From: Bacteroidia bacterium
GTDB taxonomy: Bacteria > Bacteroidota > Bacteroidia > AKYH767-A > OLB10
NCBI GenBank assembly: GCA_023262505.1
Contig: JALRAP010000011.1
Coordinates: forward strand, 1-52,280
Direction of reading: 5' to 3'
DNA: 52,280 nucleotides
The translations under genes and the position numbers were made by a program. Position 1 is the stretch's first letter. Each line of letters opens with the position of its first letter. The notes beneath the pieces are model-generated. The model was not told the origin of the DNA. It saw only the letters and a program-made list of their open reading frames with translations, and made no database searches. Shown one piece after another: positions 1 through 7,847 of the stretch.

Positions 1-91
1 GCAATCCGTATTTACCTGAACCCTGGCCATTTGCTGATAAGACAAATGCAAGCATCAGAATAGGCAATGTAAGGAATGATTTGATTTTCAT
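1..91 (-). CDS. Secreted protein, N-terminal fragment only
   Basis: Only the first 30 codons lie inside the window. They start at an ATG read from 91 to 89 and run off the left edge. The visible peptide has two lysines, a hydrophobic core rich in Leu, Ile and Phe, and a likely signal peptidase I site after Ser-Ala-Asn-Gly, so the product is probably exported. Nothing of the mature domain is visible and no function can be given. It lies downstream of the deoxynucleoside kinase on the same strand, with 83 bases between. Confidence 0.6.
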   Translation of the reverse strand, partial: MKIKSFLTLPILMLAFVLSANGQGSGKYGL

Positions 92-174
92 GATAGGTTG
101 TTTTTAAACCGATTTGATTTTGCGCAATAATAGTCAATTGTTTGAAATTGAATGCATACTAGAATCAAAGATTT

Positions 175-771
175 TCACATGGATAGGTTCAAATTTATCT
201 GGTTTATTATTTGCTCTAAATGTTCATTGTTATTCACAAAATCCAATTCGGATGAATTGATAATCAGTAACTTGCCTTCTTTCATAGTATTAATTCTACT
301 AGCATAGGCAGCTGAAATCTTATCTAAGTAGTTAGTCGCTATGCCTTGTTCATAAGGCCTTCCCCGATTCGATATGTTGCGTTCAAGCCTTTTGACATCA
401 CTATTTAGGAAGATAATTAGATCTGGCGGGTTCAATTTTTCGGCCATCATGTTATGAAAAGTGTCAAATAGCTCGAGCTCTTTAGGATGTAGGTTAACGG
501 AAGCAAAAATCCTGCATTTTTCAAAGTGATAGTCGGAAATGACATGGTTGACGTCAGTTTGCCCAAAAACCTTGCTCATTTGTTGGTAGCGGGCAGCTAA
601 AAATGAAAGCTCCAGAGGGAAAGCGAACTTTTCGGGATTTTCATAAAACCTCGGGAGGAAGGTGTTATCCGCAAATTCCTCCAACATGGGAGTTGCACCG
701 AACCTTTGGCAAAGCAATTGAGCCAATGATGTTTTGCCAGCACCAATATTACCTTCAACTACTATGAACAT
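175..771 (-). CDS. Deoxynucleoside kinase family protein (paralogue 1, folK-linked)
   Basis: 198 aa. The N-terminal P-loop GNIGAGKTS (residues 7-15) and the following acidic LEEFADN segment fit the deoxyadenosine/deoxyguanosine kinase family, which phosphorylates deoxynucleosides for salvage in the cytoplasm. The lid-like RGRPYEQ region (about residues 137-143) is present. The usual Asp-Arg-Ser/Thr motif is not seen: the matching place reads SDYHFEK, whereas the second kinase in this window (7233-7847) has QDRTIYED. The start ATG overlaps the end of folK by 10 bases, so the two are probably co-translated. Family membership is secure; substrate and activity are not. Confidence 0.85.
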   Translation of the reverse strand: MFIVVEGNIGAGKTSLAQLLCQRFGATPMLEEFADNTFLPRFYENPEKFAFPLELSFLAARYQQMSKVFGQTDVNHVISDYHFEKCRIFASVNLHPKELELFDTFHNMMAEKLNPPDLIIFLNSDVKRLERNISNRGRPYEQGIATNYLDKISAAYASRINTMKEGKLLIINSSELDFVNNNEHLEQIINQINLNLSM

Positions 772-1280
772 GATGTTTTACTTTGTTGTCGTACTGCAAT
801 TGAAGGCTCGTCCAAATCTACGCATTCGGAAAGGAGGTCCGACATTTTCTTGTTTAAAGCCGGATGAATGAAATCAGGCATAAGTTCACAAATGGGTACC
901 AAATTGAACCTCCTTTGATGCATTCTGGGATGAGGAATGGTCAGTTTTGGGGTTTGTAATACAATCGTATCGAAGAACAAAATGTCGATATCTAGGCTCC
1001 TTGGACCGTTTTCAAACTCCTTGTTCTTCCCATGGAGTAATTCAATTTTGAGGCAGCAATCGTGAAATTCAGTCAAATCCAAAGGAGTGTCAAAAACCAA
1101 TAGCTGGTTCAGGAAATCACGCTGGTTAAAGAACCCCCAAGGTTTGGTCCTGTACACTGAAGAGGCTGATACGAGTTGGTTTTCGTTCAACTCTAGTGAG
1201 CGGACCGCACTTTCGAAAACGCAAACGGTATCGCCTACATTGCCTCCTAACATTATGATGGCTCGGTGTAATTTTGTCAT
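762..1280 (-). CDS. folK: 2-amino-4-hydroxy-6-hydroxymethyldihydropteridine pyrophosphokinase (HPPK)
   Basis: 172 aa from the ATG at 1280. FolK moves pyrophosphate from ATP to 6-hydroxymethyl-dihydropterin in folate synthesis. Visible family features are the N-terminal MLGGNVGD strand-loop, the YRTKPWGF segment, and the signature GPRSLDIDILF with the two Mg-binding aspartates, followed by the IPHPRMHQR block. A TTG at 1301 in the same frame would add 7 residues, but it overlaps the likely promoter box at 1290-1297, and the ATG places the family N-terminus correctly. It overlaps the downstream deoxynucleoside kinase by 10 bases, a two-gene unit. Confidence 0.93.
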   Translation of the reverse strand: MTKLHRAIIMLGGNVGDTVCVFESAVRSLELNENQLVSASSVYRTKPWGFFNQRDFLNQLLVFDTPLDLTEFHDCCLKIELLHGKNKEFENGPRSLDIDILFFDTIVLQTPKLTIPHPRMHQRRFNLVPICELMPDFIHPALNKKMSDLLSECVDLDEPSIAVRQQSKTSCS

Positions 1281-1289
1281 AATAAAGTA

Positions 1290-1297
1290 CAAAATTA
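1290..1297 (-). promoter_or_regulatory. Probable promoter -7 box for folK
   Basis: Read on the minus strand the sequence is TAATTTTG, an exact match to the Bacteroidota -7 consensus TAnnTTTG. It ends only 9 bases before the folK ATG, so the mRNA leader would be very short. No well-spaced -33 TTG is obvious (the nearest leaves a 12-base spacer). Confidence 0.5.
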
Positions 1298-1320
1298 CCA
1301 ACTAGCCGTCAAGAATACTG

Positions 1321-1337
1321 ATTTATTGCGAAATTTG
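1321..1337 (+). repeat. 17-mer shared with the smpB upstream region
   Basis: ATTTATTGCGAAATTTG occurs here, ending 31 bases before the sppA ATG, and again without mismatch on the minus strand at 45721-45737, ending 14 bases before the smpB start. Its 3' part (GAAATTTG) resembles the -7 promoter box TAnnTTTG with G for the first T, so it may be a shared promoter or operator. See the findings. Confidence 0.5.
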
Positions 1338-1368
1338 AAAATCATTAAACCTTCTTATCCCTAATCTA

Positions 1369-3144
1369 ATGAAGCAATTTCTTAAGACCGTATTCGCCTC
1401 CATGATAGGAGTATTTCTCAGCACAATACTAATGTTCTTTTTTGTCATCTTACTAATTGTTGGCATAGCATCCTCGCTTGACTCTAAAAAGACTGGACAT
1501 GCTGAGAAAGGCACGATCCTGCACATGAAATTGTCAGAGGAAATAATTGAAAGGGCATCCGATAACCCTTTTTCCAATTTTAATCCGATGTCATTGGAAG
1601 TCGGCAAGGGATTGGGATTGGACCGGATTATGGAGTGCTTGGAAAAGGCATCAAATGACCCTAATGTGAGCGGTATCTATTTAGAGGTTCCTTCTGTAAG
1701 TGGTGGTATGGCATCCATGGAGGAGATCAGAAACGCTCTTGTTGAATTCAAAAAGTCTGGCAAGTTCGTTTACGCTTACGCGGATGTCTATTCTCAAGGA
1801 GGCTATTATCTTGCCTCAATTGCCGACCAAGTTTGGATGAACCCTGAAGGAATGCTTGACATACGAGGGATGTCGGCTTCCATTCCTTTTTTCAAAGGGG
1901 CCCTTGAAAAACTGGAAGTCAGGCCTGAAATCATCCGACACGGCAAATTCAAAAGCGCGGTTGAACCTTTCATTCTAGACAAAATGAGCGACGAGAATCG
2001 CGCACAAACGGCAGAATACGTAGACGACCTATGGTCGCACTATCTAGCCAAAGTTGGAGAATCGCGTAAAATTCCCGCGGATTCATTGAAATCATACGCT
2101 GCCAATTTCAAAATCAGAACCGCAGATGATGCAGTAAAGATGGGGTTGGTAGACTCTTTAGCTTACATGGATGTATTCATCAAGAAACTTGTTGAGAAAA
2201 CAGGCAAGAAAAAGGAGGATGATTTGGAACTGGTTGGTCTATCCAAATATTATGACTTTGCAGATCCTAGCCCTGAAAAGGAACCAACACGTGACAAGAT
2301 CGCTGTTGTTTATGCGGTAGGTGAAATTGTTTCTGGCAAAGGTGGCGAATCTGAAATAGGCTCAGAAAGCCTTTCCAAAACCATCCGTGAAGTGCGTACC
2401 GACGACAAGGTTAAAGCAGTTGTCTTGCGAGTAAACTCTCCCGGAGGTGATGCCCTTGCCTCCGATATTATATGGCGTGAAATGGAATTGTGTCGCAAAT
2501 CAAAGCCCGTGATTGTTTCAATGGGTGATGTGGCTGCATCAGGAGGTTATTATATCAGTTGTAACGCCGATTCGATTTTTGCTCAACCAAACACCATTAC
2601 TGGTTCCATTGGGGTTTTCGGCTTGATGTTTAACATTCAAGATATGTTGAAGAATAAGTTGGGAATCACTTATGACACCTATAACACCGGAACCTATGCT
2701 GACTTGGGTTCCATGACACGGCCAATGACGGATTCAGAAAGGGCGATCATGCAGTCGTTTGTAGAGCAAACCTATGCAACTTTCACTGGTCGGGTTTCAG
2801 CCGGTCGATCCATGTCAGTCGCTCAGGTTGATTCAATCGGTCAGGGAAGGGTATGGTCGGGAGTTGATGCCCACAGGCTGGGATTGGTTGACGCATTGGG
2901 CGGAATTGATGAAGCTATTGCCGCAGCCGCAAAAAAAGCCGGGGTTAAGAATTACCGTATTGCTGATTACCCCAAGCAAAAGGATCCAATCCAAGCTTTG
3001 TTTGATGATTTTTCAGGCGAATCTGCCGTAAAAGCAATCGAAAAAAGATTCGAGACAGGAACGCAATACCTGAAAACATTAGAACGTGTTAAGAAAATGA
3101 AAGGTATTCAGGCTCGTTTTATATACGATCGGATCAGCTACTGA
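1369..3144 (+). CDS. sppA: Signal peptide peptidase SppA, 67K type
   Basis: 591 aa, the length of the long, two-domain SppA form. One N-terminal membrane helix (about residues 8-36) anchors it in the inner membrane, and the protease domains face the periplasm, where the enzyme cleaves remnant signal peptides. The catalytic lysine lies in KSAVEP (Lys195) of the N-terminal half. The nucleophile is Ser391 in VAASGGYY of the C-terminal half, preceded by the NSPGG oxyanion-type loop (residues 356-360). Both halves of the Ser-Lys dyad are therefore intact. It is followed 14 bases later by the PolX-like gene, so the two may share a transcript. Confidence 0.95.
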   Translation: MKQFLKTVFASMIGVFLSTILMFFFVILLIVGIASSLDSKKTGHAEKGTILHMKLSEEIIERASDNPFSNFNPMSLEVGKGLGLDRIMECLEKASNDPNVSGIYLEVPSVSGGMASMEEIRNALVEFKKSGKFVYAYADVYSQGGYYLASIADQVWMNPEGMLDIRGMSASIPFFKGALEKLEVRPEIIRHGKFKSAVEPFILDKMSDENRAQTAEYVDDLWSHYLAKVGESRKIPADSLKSYAANFKIRTADDAVKMGLVDSLAYMDVFIKKLVEKTGKKKEDDLELVGLSKYYDFADPSPEKEPTRDKIAVVYAVGEIVSGKGGESEIGSESLSKTIREVRTDDKVKAVVLRVNSPGGDALASDIIWREMELCRKSKPVIVSMGDVAASGGYYISCNADSIFAQPNTITGSIGVFGLMFNIQDMLKNKLGITYDTYNTGTYADLGSMTRPMTDSERAIMQSFVEQTYATFTGRVSAGRSMSVAQVDSIGQGRVWSGVDAHRLGLVDALGGIDEAIAAAAKKAGVKNYRIADYPKQKDPIQALFDDFSGESAVKAIEKRFETGTQYLKTLERVKKMKGIQARFIYDRISY

Positions 3145-3158
3145 TCTTGTTTTGAAAC

Positions 3159-4826
3159 ATGCACAACAAAGCCATCTCCAATTTATTGGAGGAAACAGCT
3201 GATTTACTCGACCTTCACCAGGAGAACGAGTTTCGTTCCAAAGCCATACGTTCGTCTGCCTTCGCAGTGTCTAAAATTGAACAGGGTTTATGCGGCCTTT
3301 CCTTGGATGAAATTGCTTCATTCAAAGGCGTAGGTAAAAGCACCGCTTCCAAAATAATGGAAATCTGTGCCACTGGTGATTTCCAGGAACATTTGGACTT
3401 GTTGTCAAAAACACCCGCAGGCATTTTAGAGCTTTTTGAAATCAAAGGTCTTGGTCCAAAAAAAATCGCATTGCTGTGGAAAGGATTGGGAGTGGAATCC
3501 CCTGGTGAATTGTTGTATGCTTGTAATGAAAATCGTTTGGTTTCATTGAAGGGATTCGGAGAAAAATCCCAAACGGAAATAAAGAAAAACCTTGAGTTCA
3601 AAGCGTCCCAAAAAGGGTTTTTCCATTATGCAAAAGCAGAGGCTTATGCTGATCGGTTCATTGCAGTTCTGAAATCTGCTGCTTTCAAATTTGAATTGAC
3701 ATTCGTTGGCGATATCAGACGCAAATGTGAAGTTGTAAAACAAGTTGATTTGTTCACTAAAGCCACATACAGGGATTTTTTCCCAATTACTGATAAGCTG
3801 AATGATGCTGGTTTTAAAGTTTTGCAGCACGATGATATCCAAACAACATTCAGCTCATCGGGTGGACCCGATTTGTTAATTCATCATGAAAATTGTAACT
3901 CCGTTTGGTCCGTTTTCAATTTAACGGGCCCTGAAATGCACGTGAGTGGAATCAAGTCTAAACTCAAAATTGAAAATCCAGAGTTTCAGGATTGGGACGA
4001 TGAGCCCGCTATTTACAATTCCGCTGGCATGGACTACATTCAACCTGAGATGCGGGACTTAGTTGATTTTGTCGCTCCATCATGGAATATTATTGCTAAT
4101 GATGACATTAAAGGTTGTTTGCACAATCATAGTACTTACAGTGACGGAGCCTCAACTTTGAAAGAAATGGCAATTGCCTGCAAAACAATGGGGCTCCAAT
4201 ATTTTGCCATATGTGACCATAGCAAATCGGCCTTTTATGCAGGTGGTTTAAAAGAGGAGGATGTAATTCGACAACACAATGAAATCGATCAGTTAAATAA
4301 GGAATTGAATCCTTTTGTGATTTTTAAGGGTATTGAGTCTGACATTCTCACGGACGGAAGCTTAGACTACTCCAATGAAGTTTTAGCGTCATTTGATGTT
4401 GTTGTGGCTTCCATACATTCGGGTTTGAAAATGGATGAGGATAAAGCTACTGCTAGAATTATCAAGGCTGTTGAAAATCCATACACTACCATTCTAGGTC
4501 ATCCCACAGGCAGACTTTTGCTTTCAAGACAAGGATACCCATTGGATCATCGAAAAGTCATTGACGCATGTGCTGCAAATGGCGTAGCTATTGAATTGAA
4601 TGCACACCCATATCGCTTGGATCTGGATTGGAGGTGGTTGAACACGGCTGTCGAAAAAGGTGTGCTGATTTCTATCAATCCTGATGCGCACCATACAGAT
4701 GGTATTGGTGATATGCGATTTGGGGTAAATGTTGCACGAAAAGCAGGAATTGGTGCTCATCATGTTTTAAATGCCATGGACTTAAATGCGTTCATAGGTT
4801 GGCTTTCCATTAGAAAAAAGTCCTGA
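3159..4826 (+). CDS. PolX-family protein: degenerate polymerase domain with intact PHP domain
   Basis: 555 aa, close to bacterial PolX length (about 570). Layout: helix-hairpin-helix motifs (about 50-140, with FKGVGKSTA and IKGLGPKK), a polymerase-beta-like palm (about 155-310), and a C-terminal PHP phosphoesterase domain (about 325-550). In active PolX the palm carries G-S-x-R-R followed by G-D-x-D; here it reads GDIRRKCEVVKQVDLF (184-199), so the serine is Asp185 and the first catalytic aspartate is Gln195. The PHP metal ligands look complete: HNHSTYSDG, CDHS, GIESD, SIHSG, GHPTGR and PDAHH. I infer a DNA-binding 3'-5' exonuclease or phosphoesterase without polymerase activity. Family assignment is strong; the loss of activity is inference. 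Confidence 0.85.
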   Translation: MHNKAISNLLEETADLLDLHQENEFRSKAIRSSAFAVSKIEQGLCGLSLDEIASFKGVGKSTASKIMEICATGDFQEHLDLLSKTPAGILELFEIKGLGPKKIALLWKGLGVESPGELLYACNENRLVSLKGFGEKSQTEIKKNLEFKASQKGFFHYAKAEAYADRFIAVLKSAAFKFELTFVGDIRRKCEVVKQVDLFTKATYRDFFPITDKLNDAGFKVLQHDDIQTTFSSSGGPDLLIHHENCNSVWSVFNLTGPEMHVSGIKSKLKIENPEFQDWDDEPAIYNSAGMDYIQPEMRDLVDFVAPSWNIIANDDIKGCLHNHSTYSDGASTLKEMAIACKTMGLQYFAICDHSKSAFYAGGLKEEDVIRQHNEIDQLNKELNPFVIFKGIESDILTDGSLDYSNEVLASFDVVVASIHSGLKMDEDKATARIIKAVENPYTTILGHPTGRLLLSRQGYPLDHRKVIDACAANGVAIELNAHPYRLDLDWRWLNTAVEKGVLISINPDAHHTDGIGDMRFGVNVARKAGIGAHHVLNAMDLNAFIGWLSIRKKS

Positions 4827-4862
4827 TTTGTTTAATTTTTATTAACTTAGGGATTTACCACT

Positions 4863-6389
4863 ATGCCTATAGTAAACTCCATAGTATCATGGGTAATGAA
4901 ACAGCGAATACATCAAATCGAGCTGTTTATCAAATACCCATGCGAAGTCCAAGACGATTGGTTAAAAAAGCTAATCGAGTCAGGTCGTTTTAGCGAATGG
5001 GGTAGGGTGCACGATTACGCCGGCATTTCAAACATATCCGATTATAGAAACAGAGTTCCTATTCAGGATTACGAATCATTGAAACCTTGGATCAATAGAC
5101 TTAGGGCTGGGGAGCAAAGATTGCTTTGGAACACTGAAACAAAATGGTTCGCCAAGTCCTCCGGCACAACCAGTGATAAAAGCAAGTTCATCCCGGTTAC
5201 CGAGGAGTCTCTTGAAGAATGCCATTTCAAAGGCGGAAAGGATTTGTTGTCCATATACTGTAATAACCATCCCGATACTGGGCTCTTCAATGGTAAATTG
5301 TTATCCCTCGGCGGTAGCCATGAAGCAGGTTCCTATGACAATGATACGTTTTATGGAGATTTGTCAGCCATACTTATACAAAACCTTCCCCTATGGGTGC
5401 AGCTTTTTCGTACTCCAGACATTTCCATTGCTTTAATGGGTGAATGGGAGTCGAAGATTGAGCAAATAGCTTTGACCACTATCAACGAAGATGTGACCAA
5501 TATTTCGGGGGTTCCATCTTGGACGCTTGTGCTTTTGAATCGAATCTTGGAGATAACTGGAAAGAACAATATTTCCGAGGTTTGGCCCAATTTGGAGCTC
5601 TTCGCACATGGTGCTGTAAGTTTCGATCCTTACAGGAAGCAGTTCAATGATCTTATACCTAACCCTAGGATGAATTATTACGAGACTTACAATGCATCAG
5701 AAGGTTTTTTCGGAATACAAGATAGGCATGGTTCCGATGAAATGCTGCTGATGTTGGATTATGGGATATTCTACGAGTTCATCCCTATGGAGGAAATTGA
5801 ATCTGAAAACCCAAAAGTTTTGACTTTGCAGGAAGTGGAAACAGGACGAAATTACGCTGTTGTTATTTCAACCAATGGCGGGCTTTGGCGGTATAAAATT
5901 GGAGATACGATCACCTTCACTTCCAAGTTTCCATTTAGGATACGCATAACAGGAAGAACAGCCCATTTTATCAACGCCTTTGGAGAAGAGTTAATAGTCG
6001 ATAATGCAGAGAAGGCTATTTCAGCAGCTGCGCTACGTACTTCTTGTGTCGTTAAAGATTATACTGCCTGCCCAGTTTACCATTCAGGTAAAATATCGGG
6101 TGCACATGAATGGCTGATTGAATTTGAATCACCCCCTGAGAGTTTGGATCTTTTCGTGTCAGTATTGGATGAGGAGTTGAAGATGCGAAACTCCGACTAC
6201 GAGGCTAAGCGACATAAGAATATGGTGCTGGGGATGCCAATAGTGCGCTCTTTGGGATCTGGAACCTTTTATGCTTGGATGAAGAGTCGTGAAAAGCTAG
6301 GTGGACAACATAAGGTCCCTAGATTATCTAACAACAGGGCAATTGTAGAATCCATATTGTCTTCGGTCAATCAATTCCAGTCCATATGA
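4863..6389 (+). CDS. GH3 family acyl-adenylating protein
   Basis: 508 aa, within the range of bacterial GH3 proteins. GH3 enzymes belong to the ANL superfamily and in plants join amino acids to carboxylate hormones through an acyl-AMP. The nucleotide-binding loop SSGTTSDKSKFIP (about residues 101-113), a NASEGFFGI motif and a WRYKIGDTI motif are all present, so the adenylation site looks intact. The native acid and amine of bacterial members are not known to me. Its stop codon overlaps the ATG of the next gene (ATGA), indicating translational coupling. Confidence 0.88.
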   Translation: MPIVNSIVSWVMKQRIHQIELFIKYPCEVQDDWLKKLIESGRFSEWGRVHDYAGISNISDYRNRVPIQDYESLKPWINRLRAGEQRLLWNTETKWFAKSSGTTSDKSKFIPVTEESLEECHFKGGKDLLSIYCNNHPDTGLFNGKLLSLGGSHEAGSYDNDTFYGDLSAILIQNLPLWVQLFRTPDISIALMGEWESKIEQIALTTINEDVTNISGVPSWTLVLLNRILEITGKNNISEVWPNLELFAHGAVSFDPYRKQFNDLIPNPRMNYYETYNASEGFFGIQDRHGSDEMLLMLDYGIFYEFIPMEEIESENPKVLTLQEVETGRNYAVVISTNGGLWRYKIGDTITFTSKFPFRIRITGRTAHFINAFGEELIVDNAEKAISAAALRTSCVVKDYTACPVYHSGKISGAHEWLIEFESPPESLDLFVSVLDEELKMRNSDYEAKRHKNMVLGMPIVRSLGSGTFYAWMKSREKLGGQHKVPRLSNNRAIVESILSSVNQFQSI

Positions 6390-7183
6390 GTTTTCGCGGT
6401 ACAGCCATAGCGATTGTGTTTTGTATAATAGGTTTTAATTCATTTTCCCAAAACAAATTCTTGTCATTTACGCTTCCCCAAGGAACCACCCATTGGGAGG
6501 TAGATGCTTTGGGCAATTTGTATGTTTTCAGCGCATTTGATTTGACTCGAATTGGTCCTGATGGGTCAATCCTACGGACCTTCAGCTCTAGGGATTTCGG
6601 GCATATCGGAGCAATCGATGTTTCGGATGCGTTCAGTCCATTGATTACTTATCCCGCATTCAACAAAGTGATTGAATTAGACAATTCATTTGCGATAAAA
6701 TCAAGTTGGTCACCAAACACCTTTAATGCTACAGGTGATTTGATGGTGTGTAGGGCTCCTGGTAAAGGATATTGGGTGTATGATAGATTGAATGTCAAGC
6801 CGATTTTGTTTGATCAGAGCGGTAAATCCATAGCAGAAGGCACGGATATAGCTGCCTTGTTAAATGAAGACGCAGTTGTAAATAATATGTTTGCTTCTGA
6901 TGACCTCCTTGTTTTATTTAAGAAAGGATTTGGGCTTTTCGTATTTGACCGTTATGGTACGTTTAATTACAGCATTTCCGGTTCGAATTTGGTGCTTGCC
7001 GGCTTTTCAGGGTCAGATATTTATTATTTCGAGGGTGGAAAACTGTATAAAAGGGAGCCGAAAAAACCGCTAGGGTCTGTTGTCGTCAGCTTTTCCGAAT
7101 CCAACATGCCCGATGACTGCAAAGTGAATAATGGAAGGATTTATATCAGAAATGGTTCAGTGGTTTCCGAGTATGTCCATTGA
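6386..7183 (+). CDS. Secreted protein of unknown function, propeller-like
   Basis: 265 aa with an N-terminal signal peptide (hydrophobic residues 7-19, cleavage probably after FNSFSQ). The mature part is a series of short beta-rich units with aromatic and Gly-Asp turns (for example VDALGNLYVFSAFDLTRIG), as in NHL- or PQQ-like beta-propellers; the fold is inferred. It is coupled to the GH3 gene by an ATGA overlap and followed about 50 bases later by a deoxynucleoside kinase. No catalytic motif was recognised and no function is proposed. Confidence 0.7.
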   Translation: MSFRGTAIAIVFCIIGFNSFSQNKFLSFTLPQGTTHWEVDALGNLYVFSAFDLTRIGPDGSILRTFSSRDFGHIGAIDVSDAFSPLITYPAFNKVIELDNSFAIKSSWSPNTFNATGDLMVCRAPGKGYWVYDRLNVKPILFDQSGKSIAEGTDIAALLNEDAVVNNMFASDDLLVLFKKGFGLFVFDRYGTFNYSISGSNLVLAGFSGSDIYYFEGGKLYKREPKKPLGSVVVSFSESNMPDDCKVNNGRIYIRNGSVVSEYVH

Positions 7184-7232
7184 TTTGTTTTTTATTCCTA
7201 TTTTAGCGCTCCCCTTCTAAAGTTACTTGACC

Positions 7233-7847
7233 ATGCATATTGCGATTGCTGGAAACATCGGTTCCGGAAAAACTACCCTGACCACTCTTTTATCCAAACA
7301 ATTCAAATGGGAGCCACACTATGAGGATGTGGATGATAATCCATATTTGAATGATTTTTATGAGGACATGCAGCGTTGGTCCTTCAACTTGCAGATATAC
7401 TTTTTGAACTCTAGGTTTAACCAGGTGGCACGAATCATGAAGTCAGGTAAAACCATCGTTCAGGATCGCACCATTTATGAGGATGCCTACATATTTGCAC
7501 CAAACCTGCATGCAATGGGTTTGATGACTACCCGCGACTTCAACAACTACCAGGACCTTTTCAAATTGATGACCGAGTTCATAAAGCCACCCGACTTGCT
7601 TGTTTATTTGAGAGCATCTGTACCTTCTTTGGTAAGGCAAATTGAAAAGCGCGGTAGGGCATATGAAAACTCAATTCGTATTGATTACTTGAAGCGATTG
7701 AACGAGCGCTATGAGGCTTGGATTTCAGGCTACGAACACGGTAAGATGCTGGTTGTGGATATTGATGAAATCAACTTCGCAGACAATCCCGAGCATCTGG
7801 GAATGATTGTTAATCGCGTTAATGCCGAGCTCAACGGGTTGTTCTAA
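7233..7847 (+). CDS. Deoxynucleoside kinase (paralogue 2)
   Basis: 204 aa. The P-loop GNIGSGKTT starts about residue 7. An EDVDDNPYL substrate-site segment, the DRT motif in QDRTIYED, and the lid RGRAYE complete the deoxynucleoside kinase signature, so unlike the kinase at 175-771 all expected motifs are present. It should phosphorylate deoxynucleosides for dNTP salvage. I chose the ATG at 7233; a TTG at 7227 would add two residues. The stop codon overlaps the stop region of the convergent T9SS gene by 4 bases. Confidence 0.92.
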   Translation: MHIAIAGNIGSGKTTLTTLLSKQFKWEPHYEDVDDNPYLNDFYEDMQRWSFNLQIYFLNSRFNQVARIMKSGKTIVQDRTIYEDAYIFAPNLHAMGLMTTRDFNNYQDLFKLMTEFIKPPDLLVYLRASVPSLVRQIEKRGRAYENSIRIDYLKRLNERYEAWISGYEHGKMLVVDIDEINFADNPEHLGMIVNRVNAELNGLF

